From Ralstonia pickettii (GTDB lineage Bacteria; Pseudomonadota; Gammaproteobacteria; Burkholderiales; Burkholderiaceae), in assembly GCF_001699815.1 (NCBI RefSeq), contig NZ_MCGB01000076.1:1-64000 (forward strand): 64,000 nt of DNA, given 5' to 3'. This document shows positions 1 through 9,480 of this stretch, piece by piece. The notes below the pieces were generated by a model. That model saw only the letters and a list, made by a program, of their open reading frames with translations, had not been told where the DNA came from and did not search any database. Position 1 is the stretch's first letter. Each line of letters begins with the position of its first letter. The position numbers and the translations under genes are program-made.

Positions 1-168
1 CGGGTCAACGGCATCCTCAAAGGGGAGTTGCTGCTCAAGCGCCCCGCCGACCTAGAGCAGGCCGCACGCATGGTGGCGCAGGCCGTGCATATCTACAACC
101 ACGAACGGCCTCATCTGGCCTTGAAATACAAAACGCCCGATGCGGTGCATCGGGCGCTCGGAGACTGA
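1..168 (+). CDS. IS3-family transposase OrfB, C-terminal end (partial)
   Basis: The window opens inside a reading frame that closes with TGA at 166-168. The 55 visible residues end with the typical tail of an IS3-family DDE integrase: a glutamate-bearing helix (VNGILKGELLL) followed by YNHERPHLALKYKTPDAVHR. This tail follows the catalytic E in rve-type transposases. The start and the rest of the element lie to the left of the window. The C-terminal sequence is of the IS150/IS2-like type and differs from what is expected for the truncated IS3-family element at 18103, so they are probably two different insertion sequences. Confidence 0.85.
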   Translation, partial: RVNGILKGELLLKRPADLEQAARMVAQAVHIYNHERPHLALKYKTPDAVHRALGD

Positions 169-173
169 GCACA

Positions 174-200
174 GTGTCAACCTATGGCAGGACTTGACAC
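174..200. repeat. probable right terminal inverted repeat of the IS3-family element
   Basis: A few bases after the transposase stop, GTGTCAA (174-180) is mirrored by TTGACAC (194-200). The position directly behind orfB and the TG..CA-type terminus fit the right end of an IS3-family element. The matching left end lies outside the window, so the exact border cannot be fixed. Confidence 0.5.
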
Positions 201-213
201 GCGCGATCTTGGA

Positions 214-1770
214 TCAGTGCGCGCCGGCTGCAGCTTCTGCGCCGGCGGCCGACTTCGCCGGCTTGGTCAGCCAGATGAAGACGATCAGCACGATAAACAG
301 CACGGCCGAAATCCAGAAGATATCGTTGGCGCCCAGCATTGCGGCCTGCTGCGAGATCACACGTTCGATCACGCCATGGGCCTGCAGGTTGGGCATGCCC
401 AATTGCGTGTACTGGTTGATCGACGACGCATAGGCCGGGTTGTACGGATTCACGTGTTCAACCAGTTGCGCATGGTGCAGGGCGGAGCGGTTGTCCCACA
501 CCGTGGTCGAGATCGATGCACCGATACCGCCGAACATGATCCGCACAAAGTTCGATAGCCCGGAGGCGGCCGGAATCCGCTCGGGCGACAGACCCGACAG
601 GATGATCGACGTGAGCGGGATGAAGAACATCGCCATGGCCGCGCCCTGGATCAGCGTCGGGATCATCAGCGTCCACGTATCTACCTGTACGGTAAAGCGC
701 GAGCGCATCCAGAACACCAGCGCGAAGGTCATAAACGCCGTGGTCGCGACCCAGCGTGCATCCATCTTCGGCAGGTTCTTGCCGATCACGGGCGAGAGAA
801 TGATGGCGAAGATGCCCACCGGTGCCATGATCAGGCCCGCATCGGTGGCGGTGTAGCCGACGATGGTCTGCAGCCATAGCGGCAGGATCACGAGGTTGCC
901 GAAGAACAGGCCGTACGCCACGGAGATGGCGACGACACCCGCGCTGAAGTTGCGGCCCTTGAACAGCGTCAGATCCACCACGGGGTGATCTTCGGTCAGC
1001 TCCCATATGAGGAAGAACGCGAAGCCCACGATGGCGACGACCGTCAGCACCACGACTTCGGTCGAGTTGAACCAGTCGAGTTCCTTGCCGCGATCGAGCA
1101 TCAACTGAAGCGAGCCGACCCACAGGATCAACAGCGCCAGGCCGATCTTGTCGATGGGCAGCGAACGTGTCGGCGATTCACGGTCCTTGTAGATGACCCA
1201 CGTCGCATAGGCAGCCAGGATGCCCACCGGGATGTTGATGTAGAAGATCCAGGGCCAGCTCATGTTGTCGGAGATCCAGCCGCCGAAGATCGGGCCCATG
1301 ATTGGCGCGACCAGCGTCGTCATACCCCACAGCGCCAACGCCATTGAGCTTTTGGCGGGCGGATAGGTCGACAGCAGCAACGATTGCGACAGCGGAATCA
1401 TTGGGCCCGCCACAGCGCCCTGGATGATCCGGGCGGCGATCAGCATGCCCATATTGGGCGCCAGCCCGCACGCCCAAGACGACAACACGAACAGCAGGAT
1501 CGACGTGACGAACAGGCGCACTTGCCCGAAACGCTGCGTCAACCACCCCGTGAGCGGCACCGAGATGGCGTTGGCCACCGCAAACGAGGTGATGACCCAC
1601 GTGCCCTGGTTCGGGGCCACGCCCAGGTCGCCCGAAATGGCCGGGATCGACACGTTGGCGATGGACGAATCCAGCACGTTCATGAAGGTGGCCAGCGACA
1701 ACGCGACGGTACCGATCGCCAGCTTGGCGCCGGTCAGTGGCTGTAGCGGCTTGGGCGCGGCGGTTGCCAT
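214..1770 (-). CDS. emrB: EmrB/QacA-type (DHA2) MFS multidrug efflux transporter
   Basis: A 518-residue inner-membrane drug:proton antiporter of the DHA2 family with about 14 hydrophobic segments. Family motifs are visible: LDSSIANVSIPAISGDL near residues 32-50 (motif D1), LTGWLTQRFGQ near 75 (motif A), and the GGWISDNMSWPWIFYINIPV block near 165-180 (motif C and the DHA2 WRWIF signature). It would pump hydrophobic toxins through EmrA and the outer-membrane factor encoded upstream. It is the last gene of a leftward operon marR, outer-membrane factor, emrA, emrB, separated from emrA by only 3 bases. The length is typical of EmrB. Substrate cannot be told from sequence. Confidence 0.93.
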   Translation of the reverse strand: MATAAPKPLQPLTGAKLAIGTVALSLATFMNVLDSSIANVSIPAISGDLGVAPNQGTWVITSFAVANAISVPLTGWLTQRFGQVRLFVTSILLFVLSSWACGLAPNMGMLIAARIIQGAVAGPMIPLSQSLLLSTYPPAKSSMALALWGMTTLVAPIMGPIFGGWISDNMSWPWIFYINIPVGILAAYATWVIYKDRESPTRSLPIDKIGLALLILWVGSLQLMLDRGKELDWFNSTEVVVLTVVAIVGFAFFLIWELTEDHPVVDLTLFKGRNFSAGVVAISVAYGLFFGNLVILPLWLQTIVGYTATDAGLIMAPVGIFAIILSPVIGKNLPKMDARWVATTAFMTFALVFWMRSRFTVQVDTWTLMIPTLIQGAAMAMFFIPLTSIILSGLSPERIPAASGLSNFVRIMFGGIGASISTTVWDNRSALHHAQLVEHVNPYNPAYASSINQYTQLGMPNLQAHGVIERVISQQAAMLGANDIFWISAVLFIVLIVFIWLTKPAKSAAGAEAAAGAH

Positions 1771-1773
1771 GCG

Positions 1774-3063
1774 TCAGACCTTGGGTGCGGGTTGCGAAGT
1801 GCGCGGAGCCGATGCGGCCGGCACGTTGGCGGCGGCCGGTGCCGTGGCGCCGCCTCGGCCAGCGTTGGCGGCGATGATGCTGGCGATGACCTGATCTGCG
1901 TCCTTGCCGGCCTGGTCGTACACCGTCGTTTGTAGCGGCGACGCAGCCGGTGCGGTGGCCAGGCTCTGCCCGCCTTCGTCATGGATGTCGACCTTGGCTT
2001 CCATCGACAGACCCACGCGCAGCGGATGGTCCTTCAATTCCTTTGGATCGAGCGACACGCGCACCGGCAGGCGCTGCACGACCTTGATCCAGTTGCCGGT
2101 GGCGTTCTGTGCCGGCAACAGCGAGAACGCCGAGCCCGTACCCGCCGAGAAACCGACCACCTTGCCGTGGTACGTCACGCTGCTGCCATACACGTCGGCC
2201 ACCAGTTCAACCGGCTGGCCCACGCGCATGTGGCGCACCTGGACTTCCTTGAAGTTGGCGTCCACCCAGAGCTGATCCAGCGGCACGATGGCCATCAGCG
2301 GCGTGCCAGGAGCGACGCGCTGGCCGACCTGCACCGAACGCTTGGCCACATAGCCCGTGACCGATGCCGGCAGGCTAGTACGCGCATAGGCCAGGTAAGC
2401 CTCGCGGACCTTGGCGGCAGCCTGCAGCACGTTCGGATGACGCTCCAGCGTGGTCTGTTCCGTCAGCACACGGTTGCCTTGCAGCTGTTCCTTGGCGGCT
2501 TCCAGCGCGGACTGCGCAGCCTGCACGGCGGTTTGTGCGTGCGAGATTTCTTCCTGCGACACGGCGCCCGTACCGGCGATCTGCTTGCGGCGGGCCAAGT
2601 CATCCTTGGCCTTGGCGAGATCGCTTTCACGCATGGCCATCGTGGCGGTGAACGCGCTGGTGTTCGAGTACAGCGTGCGCACCTGGCGCACCGTTTGTGC
2701 GAGCGCGGCTTCGGCCTGCTCCAGCGCGACGCGTGCATCGGCCCGGTCCAGTTCGATCACGGGCTGGCCAGAGGTGACGAGTTGCGTGTCATCGGCGCGA
2801 ATGGCGACCACGGTACCAGCCACTTGCGGTGTCACCTGGACCACGTTGCCTTGCACGTATGCATCGTCGGTCGACTCGAACCAGCGGCCGTACAGGCCCC
2901 AGTAGAGGCCGTAGCCGACGCCGGCAACCACCAGTGCGGCGGCCAGCGTGGTCAGCATGCGCTTGCGCTTGCCGTTGCCGTTGCCGTTGCCGGTAGGCGT
3001 TGCCGCGGGGGCTGCGGGCGCGGGAGCAGCGGACGGTGCGGCTTGGGGCTTGTTGTCACTCAT
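1774..3063 (-). CDS. emrA: EmrA-type HlyD-family periplasmic adaptor
   Basis: A 429-residue membrane fusion protein. The N-terminus is a cytoplasmic Ala/Pro/Gly-rich stretch with GNGNGNGKRKR, then a single membrane anchor (residues about 36-58). It continues with the barrel-sandwich start STDDAYVQGNVVQVTPQVAG, a long alpha-hairpin coiled coil (about 100-210), and the second lipoyl half GYVAKRSVQVGQRVAPGTPL. This order is that of EmrA. The C-terminal about 50 residues are Ala/Pro-rich and look disordered. The protein would connect EmrB to the outer-membrane factor across the periplasm. It lies 3 bases from emrB and about 56 from the upstream efflux gene, indicating one operon. Confidence 0.93.
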   Translation of the reverse strand: MSDNKPQAAPSAAPAPAAPAATPTGNGNGNGKRKRMLTTLAAALVVAGVGYGLYWGLYGRWFESTDDAYVQGNVVQVTPQVAGTVVAIRADDTQLVTSGQPVIELDRADARVALEQAEAALAQTVRQVRTLYSNTSAFTATMAMRESDLAKAKDDLARRKQIAGTGAVSQEEISHAQTAVQAAQSALEAAKEQLQGNRVLTEQTTLERHPNVLQAAAKVREAYLAYARTSLPASVTGYVAKRSVQVGQRVAPGTPLMAIVPLDQLWVDANFKEVQVRHMRVGQPVELVADVYGSSVTYHGKVVGFSAGTGSAFSLLPAQNATGNWIKVVQRLPVRVSLDPKELKDHPLRVGLSMEAKVDIHDEGGQSLATAPAASPLQTTVYDQAGKDADQVIASIIAANAGRGGATAPAAANVPAASAPRTSQPAPKV

Positions 3064-3119
3064 GATGTTGGCTCGAAAGAATGCGTTGGAACGGTCGGTT
3101 CAGTTCAATTCAGTACAGG

Positions 3120-4649
3120 TCAGCCATGCGAGGCGGCGGCCTCAGGCTTGGCGCCCGGCAGGTCTTCTGCCGTATAGCCGCCGCCGAGGGCCTTGATGAG
3201 GGCCATCTGCGCGTCGAGTCGGCGTGCCTGCAGGTCGGTCGCGAGCTTGCGTTGCTGCAGCACGGTCGTCTCGGCGTTCAGCACGACCAGTTGCGTGCCG
3301 AGGCCGGCGCTGTAGCGCGTGCGGGCCAGGCTGTAGGCACGCTCAGCTTCGCTTAGGGCCGTGCGCTGGATCGTGATCTGCGAATCGATGCTGTGCAGCG
3401 TGGTGATCTGGTCAGCGGTGTCGTGCAGGGCTTCGGTCAGCGTCTGGTTGTAGCTGGCGACGGCGGCGTCATAGTTGGCGTACTTGCCCCGCAGGTTGGC
3501 GCGCAGCTTGCCGCCCTCGAAGATCGGCAGCTTGAGCGCCGGACCGATGCCGAGCTGACGCGATGCGCCGAGCAGCAGGTTTTCCGGCGCGATCGAAGCC
3601 AGCCCCAGGAATGCAGTCAGGCTGATATCCGGCAGGAACTGTGCCTTGGCCACGTCGATGTCCTTCGACGCTGCTTCCACTCGCCAGCGTGCAGCCACGA
3701 GATCCGGGCGGCGGCCGATCAGATCGATGGTCAGATTGTTCGGCAGCTTGGGCGTGGCTTGTGCGAGCAGCGTCGGGCGCGCAATCGTCAAGCCGCGGTC
3801 CGGGCCCTTGCCCAGTAGCGCAGCCAGCTGGTTGCGTGCCAGCGTGATCTGCTCGTCAACCTGCTCCAGTTCCGTCTGCGCGGCAGCCACGTTGGCGCGC
3901 GCCTGCGTGGTCTCGACTTGCGTATCCAGGCCGGCACGCAAGCGTTGGCCGGCAAGGTTGGTCAAATCCTTGCGCTGCGCGATGGACCGTTCAGCCACGT
4001 CGCGCTGCGCATAGAGTGCAGCCAGCTTGGCGTAGGTGCGTGCCACCGTGGTCGACAGCATCAGTCGCGAAGCCTGGCTTTCCGCTTCGATCGACTTGTC
4101 GTCGGACAGCGCCGCTTCCAATGCGGAGCGATTCTTGCCCCAGAAATCCAGGTCGTAGCTCACGCCTAGCTGGATCTTCGATTCTGTGAACCAGCGGCCG
4201 GCCAGCGGCGTGCCTTCAAACATGTCGTATTCCGATAGACGCTGGCGCGTCATGTCGGCATCGAGCCCGACGCTCGGATACAGATTGCCGCGCACGACAT
4301 CGGCCATCGCACGCGAAGCTCGGACGCGGGCAAAGGCGACTTGCAGGTTCGGGTTGTCCTTGATGGCCTCATCCACCAGCGCGCGCAATTGCGGATCGTC
4401 GAACTGATCGACCCAGTTCTGCGAAGGCCACTGGCCGCCTTCTGAGGGCAACGATTGCGCGCTCGCCAGCTGCCCCGGTGTTGTCAGCGTCTGCGTGCTA
4501 TGCGAATTGCCGAGGTTCGCGCAACCAGCCAGCACGGCCAGCGTCACGGCGGAAAGCGCCACGCCCAGGCGTGCCGGCCATTGCGCGCGCGTGTTGCCAG
4601 CGCGGCTTAGGGGCGAAGGTGCCTGAGGGGCGGAGTTCAAGGCGTTCAT
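3120..4649 (-). CDS. NodT/OprM-type outer-membrane efflux lipoprotein
   Basis: A 509-residue TolC-superfamily outer-membrane factor. After a leader the lipobox-like LAGCANLG places a probable acylated Cys near residue 42. Two repeats of the OEP fold follow, including PNLQVAFARVRASRA, the characteristic ARWRVEAASKDIDVAKAQFLPDISL, and the LARTRYSAGLGTQLVVLNAE helix near the end. The RPDLVAARWRVEAA element is typical of the NodT subgroup. It completes the tripartite pump with the downstream EmrA and EmrB proteins. The leader before the lipobox is long (about 41 residues), so the true start could be slightly downstream. Confidence 0.92.
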   Translation of the reverse strand: MNALNSAPQAPSPLSRAGNTRAQWPARLGVALSAVTLAVLAGCANLGNSHSTQTLTTPGQLASAQSLPSEGGQWPSQNWVDQFDDPQLRALVDEAIKDNPNLQVAFARVRASRAMADVVRGNLYPSVGLDADMTRQRLSEYDMFEGTPLAGRWFTESKIQLGVSYDLDFWGKNRSALEAALSDDKSIEAESQASRLMLSTTVARTYAKLAALYAQRDVAERSIAQRKDLTNLAGQRLRAGLDTQVETTQARANVAAAQTELEQVDEQITLARNQLAALLGKGPDRGLTIARPTLLAQATPKLPNNLTIDLIGRRPDLVAARWRVEAASKDIDVAKAQFLPDISLTAFLGLASIAPENLLLGASRQLGIGPALKLPIFEGGKLRANLRGKYANYDAAVASYNQTLTEALHDTADQITTLHSIDSQITIQRTALSEAERAYSLARTRYSAGLGTQLVVLNAETTVLQQRKLATDLQARRLDAQMALIKALGGGYTAEDLPGAKPEAAASHG

Positions 4650-4730
4650 GTTGTTCGTTGTATCAAGCGGTCGGGGAGAGCAAGAAGCGTTTGGTGCTGC
4701 GTGTCCATTTCGGACAAGGTGGCGTCAGTG

Positions 4731-5249
4731 TCAGTGATCGGCGGGGCGCATGCGGTGGCCCTCCGTGGCGGCACCGTTGTCGAGAATGCGCTTGAGAAGT
4801 CCGCGCAGCGTATCGACGTCGCCCGGCGTGAAGCCGGCAAAGAAACGGTTCAGCACGTGCGTATAGATGGCCGGCATGCGGTCGGCCAAGTCCCGGCCGG
4901 CTTCGGTCACCTCCAGATGCACGACGCGGCGGTCGGATTCGCTGCGCACGCGCTCGATCAAGCCGCGCTTTTCCATGCGGCTGAGCATGCGTGTAAGCGA
5001 ACCGATGTCGGTGTTCAGTTCGCGGCCGAGGTCGGTCGCGGTCTGGCATCGGCCGTTAGCGAGCAGCACTAGGCAACTAGCCTGGGAATGGGTCACGTCC
5101 ATCGCGGCAACTTCCTGCTCGATGGCCATGGACAGCGCTGTCTTGGCGCGCCCGACGAGGTAGCCAACGCTTTCGCACATGCGGTAGTCCTCCACCCGGA
5201 AGAGCGTTCCGGCAGCAACTTCGGTGGCGGGTCTTGTCTGTTCGGACAT
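4731..5249 (-). CDS. MarR-family transcriptional regulator of the efflux operon
   Basis: A 172-residue winged-helix regulator. The MarR core runs from about residue 30, with the recognition helix region DLGRELNTDIGSLTRMLSRM followed by the wing EKRGLIERVRSESDRRVVHLEVTEAG. Start at 5249 (MSEQTRP) is chosen because the family begins near there; an in-frame ATG at 5264 would add five residues. It is first in the operon with the three pump genes. A perfect palindrome lies 19-30 bases upstream of the start, so autorepression relieved by a ligand is the natural model (inference from EmrR/MarR precedents). Confidence 0.9.
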   Translation of the reverse strand: MSEQTRPATEVAAGTLFRVEDYRMCESVGYLVGRAKTALSMAIEQEVAAMDVTHSQASCLVLLANGRCQTATDLGRELNTDIGSLTRMLSRMEKRGLIERVRSESDRRVVHLEVTEAGRDLADRMPAIYTHVLNRFFAGFTPGDVDTLRGLLKRILDNGAATEGHRMRPADH

Positions 5250-5267
5250 CTTATGTATGCACAATCA

Positions 5268-5279
5268 TTGTCCGGACAA
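5268..5279. promoter_or_regulatory. candidate MarR operator palindrome
   Basis: A perfect 12-bp palindrome, TTGTCCGGACAA, sits just upstream of the marR start in the region divergent to typA. The size and position fit a MarR-type operator covering the marR promoter. A related imperfect element (TTGTCTGTTCGGACA) begins inside the first codons of marR at about 5234. No binding evidence exists in the sequence itself. Confidence 0.5.
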
Positions 5280-5499
5280 ATATACGAATTGACGCAGCAA
5301 ACAGCAAGGTACTGAATGTGTGATTCCATTTTTAGAAATAATGAGTGATCTTATATTCACCCGATCCACGTCCCTTCACCGATTCATCAACGAGTGTCAT
5401 GTATTGCGCATCGCAGCATGCTAGAATGTCAGGTTATTCCGCGAGCTGAATTTGGGTGCTGTCCCGGGCTCGTGTCACGTCTTTTCGAGTTCACATTCC

Positions 5500-7320
5500 A
5501 TGCGCGCGCTTCGCAACATCGCCATCATTGCCCACGTTGACCACGGCAAAACCACACTGGTCGACCAGCTCCTTCGCCAAGCCGGCACGTTCCGCGAGAA
5601 CGAACAGATCGCCGAGCGCGTGATGGATTCGAACGACATCGAAAAAGAGCGGGGCATCACGATCCTGGCCAAGAACTGCGCGGTCGAATACAACGGCACG
5701 CACATCAACATCGTCGACACGCCGGGGCACGCGGACTTCGGTGGTGAAGTGGAGCGTGTGCTCTCGATGGTCGATGGTGTGTTGCTGCTGGTGGATGCCG
5801 TGGAAGGCCCGATGCCGCAAACGCGTTTTGTGACGCGCAAGGCGCTGGCCCTGGGCCTGAAGCCGATCGTCGTGATCAACAAGGTGGACCGCCCGGGCGC
5901 ACGTCCGGAGTGGGTAATCAACCAGACCTTCGACCTGTTCGACAAGCTGGGCGCCAACGATGACCAGCTCGATTTCCCGGTGGTGTATGCCTCGGGCCTG
6001 AACGGCTACGCCGGCCTGACCGACGACGTGCGCGAAGGCGACATGAAGCCGCTGTTCGAGACCATTCTCGACAAGGTGCCGCAGCGTAACGACGACCCGA
6101 ACGGTCCGTTCCAACTGCAGATCATCTCGCTGGACTACTCGAGCTACGTCGGCAAGATCGGCGTTGGCCGCATTACGCGCGGCCGCGTGCGTCCGCTGCA
6201 GGACGTGGTGGTCAAGTTCGGCCCGGAAGGCAACCCGATCAAGGGTCGTATCAACCAGGTGCTGAAGTTCCGTGGCCTGGAGCGCGAACTGGTGCAGGAA
6301 GCTGAAGCCGGCGACATCGTGCTGATCAACGGTATTGAAGAACTGGGCATCGGCTGCACCGTGTGCGCGCCCGACGCCCAGGAAGCCCTGCCGATGCTGA
6401 AGGTGGACGAGCCGACGCTCACGATGAACTTCTGCGTCAACACCTCGCCGCTGGCAGGACGTGAAGGCAAGTTCGTGACGAGCCGCCAGCTGCGCGACCG
6501 TCTGGACCGCGAGCTGAAGTCCAACGTGGCTCTGCGCGTGAAGGACACCGGCGACGACACGATCTTCGAAGTGTCGGGCCGTGGCGAACTGCACCTGACG
6601 ATTCTGGTGGAAAACATGCGTCGTGAAGGCTACGAGCTGGCCGTGTCGCGCCCGCGCGTGGTGTTCAAGGAAATCGACGGTGTGAAGTGCGAGCCGTTCG
6701 AGCGCCTGACCGTGGACGTGGAAGACGGCCACCAGGGCGGCGTGATGGAAGAGCTGGGCCGCCGCAAGGGCGAACTGCTCGACATGGCGTCGGATGGCAA
6801 GGGCCGCACGCGTCTGGAATACCGCATTCCGGCCCGTGGCCTGATCGGCTTCCAGGGCGAATTCCTGACGCTTACGCGCGGCACGGGCCTGATCAGCCAC
6901 ATCTTCGACGACTACTCCCCGGTCAAGGAAGGTGATCTGGGCGAGCGTCACAACGGCGTGTTGATCTCGCAGGACGACGGCGCTGCCGTGGCCTACGCGC
7001 TGTGGAAGCTGCAGGATCGCGGCCGCATGTTCGTGTCGCCTGGCGACGCGCTGTACGAAGGCATGATCATCGGCATCCACAGCCGCGACAATGACCTGGT
7101 CGTGAACCCCATCAAGGGCAAGCAGCTGACCAACGTGCGCGCGTCGGGTACCGACGAAGCCGTGCGCCTGGTGCCGCCGATCCAGATGTCGCTGGAGTAC
7201 GCGGTGGAATTCATCGCCGACGACGAGCTGGTGGAAGTCACGCCGAAGAGTATCCGCCTGCGCAAGCGCCACCTGAAGGAGCACGAGCGCAAGCGCGCAT
7301 CGCGTGAAGAAGCGGTCTGA
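5500..7320 (+). CDS. typA: Ribosome-dependent GTPase TypA/BipA
   Basis: A 606-residue translational GTPase, the usual length for BipA. From the N-terminus: [19 protein letters not shown] (G1 P-loop), the switch region [18 protein letters not shown] (G3), and [10 protein letters not shown] (G4). Then come domain II, the EF-G-like domains III and V ([24 protein letters not shown]), and the BipA-specific C-terminal domain. The frame stays open upstream to 5452, but ATG 5500 places the protein at the conserved MRALRNIAI start. BipA acts on ribosome assembly and stress or cold adaptation. It is transcribed away from the marR operon and ends at a strong terminator. Confidence 0.98.
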   Translation: MRALRNIAIIAHVDHGKTTLVDQLLRQAGTFRENEQIAERVMDSNDIEKERGITILAKNCAVEYNGTHINIVDTPGHADFGGEVERVLSMVDGVLLLVDAVEGPMPQTRFVTRKALALGLKPIVVINKVDRPGARPEWVINQTFDLFDKLGANDDQLDFPVVYASGLNGYAGLTDDVREGDMKPLFETILDKVPQRNDDPNGPFQLQIISLDYSSYVGKIGVGRITRGRVRPLQDVVVKFGPEGNPIKGRINQVLKFRGLERELVQEAEAGDIVLINGIEELGIGCTVCAPDAQEALPMLKVDEPTLTMNFCVNTSPLAGREGKFVTSRQLRDRLDRELKSNVALRVKDTGDDTIFEVSGRGELHLTILVENMRREGYELAVSRPRVVFKEIDGVKCEPFERLTVDVEDGHQGGVMEELGRRKGELLDMASDGKGRTRLEYRIPARGLIGFQGEFLTLTRGTGLISHIFDDYSPVKEGDLGERHNGVLISQDDGAAVAYALWKLQDRGRMFVSPGDALYEGMIIGIHSRDNDLVVNPIKGKQLTNVRASGTDEAVRLVPPIQMSLEYAVEFIADDELVEVTPKSIRLRKRHLKEHERKRASREEAV

Positions 7321-7340
7321 TCGACAATCGATCTGCCAGA

Positions 7341-7372
7341 AAAACGCCCCGAGATTCCGGGGCGTTTTTTTT
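7341..7372 (+). terminator. rho-independent terminator of typA
   Basis: The stem CGCCCC / GGGGCG closes a GAGATTCC-type loop and is followed by a run of eight T (7365-7372), 20 bases after the typA stop. Preceding A residues (7340-7344) would let it work also on the opposite strand. Confidence 0.9.
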
Positions 7373-7399
7373 GCTCGGCGATGCCGCTAGTGCTATGCC

Positions 7400-7620
7400 T
7401 GAACGCTTGTGCCGGATCTTCGATCAGGTCTTGCGCATCTTCCAATCCGATGTGCAGGCGCACGATCGGGCTGGGCCAGCTGCAGACTGATCCGTGCAAG
7501 TGCGCGTGCCCGCCACATTACTGAACGTTGCTAGGCTCTCGAACCCGCCCCACGAGGTGCCAATACCGAACAGCGCCAGCGCATCGACGAAGCGCGCAGC
7601 GGCGACATGGTGCGTGGGTC
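7400..7620 (-). pseudogene. metC: Cystathionine beta-lyase (MetC) C-terminal remnant, frameshifted
   Basis: On the minus strand one frame reads RFVDALALFGIGTSWGGFES and then SNVAGTRT followed by a SAAGP segment; this is the conserved C-terminal part of PLP-dependent cystathionine beta-lyase. The homology then jumps to another frame that reads IVRLHIGLEDAQDLIEDPAQAF, the very end of the same protein. The shift lies close to 7470-7480. The first roughly 300 residues of the enzyme, including the PLP lysine region, are missing: the sequence abuts the end of the rhodanese gene at 7635. It is therefore a dead fragment left by a deletion. Confidence 0.75.
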
Positions 7621-7634
7621 TCAACGGTAGAGCG

Positions 7635-9224
7635 TCATGACTGCGCGCCACCCGCACCGACGCGAAAGGCGCCGAGTTCCTGCGCGTCGAGCTGAGCGAG
7701 CAGGCCGGTTTCCCAGGCCAGGTATTGCCTTGCCGCAGCCTTATTACCGTCATGCCGATCATGCACGAAGAAGAGATAGTCGATGCAATCGGCGTCAGGC
7801 GGTGCGCTGTCGGAACCTTCGGTGGCGTAGCCGGCGGCAGTCCACGCGGTGATGCCACCGGCCAGCAACTTGAGACGCGACGCGGCTTGCGGCGCGTGTG
7901 CTGCCCAATCTGCCGCGGCGAGCTGAGCGATACGCGGGTCGTCGGCGATCAGGACGGTATCGCGGTCGGCGGCCAGGGCCGGCAAGCGTGGACGAATGGC
8001 CCATGTGGCACCAGGCACGTGGGCGCGGCGAAAGCTCATGCTGGGGCGCAGGTCGATCACATGTGCGGTGCCGGCCGCGAGCGCAGTGGCGAGTGCTTGC
8101 ACGCTGAACTCGGGCAACGGCTGCGGCAACACTGTCATGGCCACCGGCAGGCTCGCGCGGCTGTCCAGGCCGTCGCGCAGCACATAGGCATCGTGACCAA
8201 GTTGCCGCAGCCAGCTGGCAACGATTGGCGCGCGGACGCCGTCGGCATCGAACAGCACGAGCCGCGCGTGGCGCACGCCGACGTACTGATCAGTTGCCTG
8301 GATCAACTGACCGCCCGGCGCATGCTGCGCGCCTTGTAAGCTGCCAGAGGCGAATTCCTCAGGTGTGCGGACATCGCACAGGTAGAGGCTCTGTTCGCCT
8401 TGTGCGACCCAGCGTGCGAGCGTTGCCGCATCCACCTCGGGCACGGCAGAGCGCGCGGCAAGTTGCTGACTGGCCTCGCGCATGTCCTTGACGTTAGCGG
8501 GCGCAATGACATCGGGATAGCGGCGGGTGCTGCCGTGTTCCAGTGGAAGGTCTTCCAGATACCAGCCTTGCGTGCCGTTCTCCAGCGCCATCACGGGGTT
8601 CGGGATGCCGAGGTTGATCAGCGTCTGCGCACCGATGATGCTGCGCGTGCGGCCCGCGCAGTTGACGACGATTGGCGTGGTTGCATCGGGGACAAGCTCG
8701 CGGATGCGCAGCCCCAGTTCGCCGTTCGGGCAGCAGATCGACGACGGGATCGTCATCTTCAGATATTCGCTGACGGGGCGGCCATCGACGATGACGACGT
8801 CGTCGCCGCGTTCACGCATGGCCGCAAGTTCACGCGCGGTGACGCGCGGCGTGTGGTACGCCCTCTCGACGAGTTCTCCGAAGGTTTTGGACGGCACGTT
8901 AACGCCGGCAAACAGCGTAAAGCCTGCCTGCGCCCAAGCTTGTGCGCCGCCTTGCAGTACGTGCACGTTGGTGTAGCCGATGGTGTTCAGGCGATCGGCC
9001 GCGCGATCGGCAACGCCATCGTTGTCGTCATAAACGACCATGCGAACCGCGCGGCGTGGCGCAAGGCGCGGGGCATCGATCTCAAGTCGGCTGTACGGCA
9101 GCGGGATGGCGTAGAAGGGATGGGCTTCGCCATACTGGCCGTGCTCGCGCACGTCGAACAGCGCGATCTCGGCGCCGTCGTGCAGCCACGCTTTCAGGGC
9201 CTGGGCGGTAACGAACGATGTCAT
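7635..9224 (-). CDS. Four-domain rhodanese-related sulfurtransferase
   Basis: A 529-residue cytoplasmic protein built of four rhodanese modules (about 1-125, 130-255, 265-375, 385-480), each with a DVR/DGR/DLR-type strand (ALFDVREHGQYGEAHPF, VDGRPVSEY, LCDVRTPEEFASG, IDLRPSMSFRRAHVPGA). Only the second keeps a catalytic loop with cysteine (VVNCAGRTRSIIG); the equivalent loops of the others carry Asp instead (for example VVYDDNDG, LFDADG). Start 9224 (MTSFVTAQ) is preferred; an upstream in-frame ATG at 9272 would add 16 residues. It is divergent from a LysR regulator and next to a metC remnant, suggesting sulfur metabolism. Confidence 0.88.
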   Translation of the reverse strand: MTSFVTAQALKAWLHDGAEIALFDVREHGQYGEAHPFYAIPLPYSRLEIDAPRLAPRRAVRMVVYDDNDGVADRAADRLNTIGYTNVHVLQGGAQAWAQAGFTLFAGVNVPSKTFGELVERAYHTPRVTARELAAMRERGDDVVIVDGRPVSEYLKMTIPSSICCPNGELGLRIRELVPDATTPIVVNCAGRTRSIIGAQTLINLGIPNPVMALENGTQGWYLEDLPLEHGSTRRYPDVIAPANVKDMREASQQLAARSAVPEVDAATLARWVAQGEQSLYLCDVRTPEEFASGSLQGAQHAPGGQLIQATDQYVGVRHARLVLFDADGVRAPIVASWLRQLGHDAYVLRDGLDSRASLPVAMTVLPQPLPEFSVQALATALAAGTAHVIDLRPSMSFRRAHVPGATWAIRPRLPALAADRDTVLIADDPRIAQLAAADWAAHAPQAASRLKLLAGGITAWTAAGYATEGSDSAPPDADCIDYLFFVHDRHDGNKAAARQYLAWETGLLAQLDAQELGAFRVGAGGAQS

Positions 9225-9480
9225 ATCGACGCGAAACGAATCAAAAAGGGTTAGTGACGCCCCTCCGCGCACGCAGCGCGGATTGCAGGCAACGCGATTC
9301 GGGTTGAGGCTGAAACCGATTCAGTGTCGGAGCGCGATTTCTCTGCGGCTGGGGTGTCTGCCTGAACAGAGTGTTTGTTCAGTTTTATTTGTGTGTCTGA
9401 CAGGTTATCGGCCAGAATTGCGCAGAACAATTTAATTTTTAGCGGGAATCAATTAGAAAATCTGAAGTATCGGGATCGGG

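Noticed and set aside
1981-3177. Plus-strand frame of about 400 codons opposite emrA
   Set aside because: Antisense shadow of emrA; no ribosome site, no recognisable motif.
5491-7284. Long open frame (about 597 codons) opposite to typA
   Set aside because: Rich in His, Gln, Val and Arg, as expected for the complement of a GC-rich gene; no family features, and typA itself is certain.
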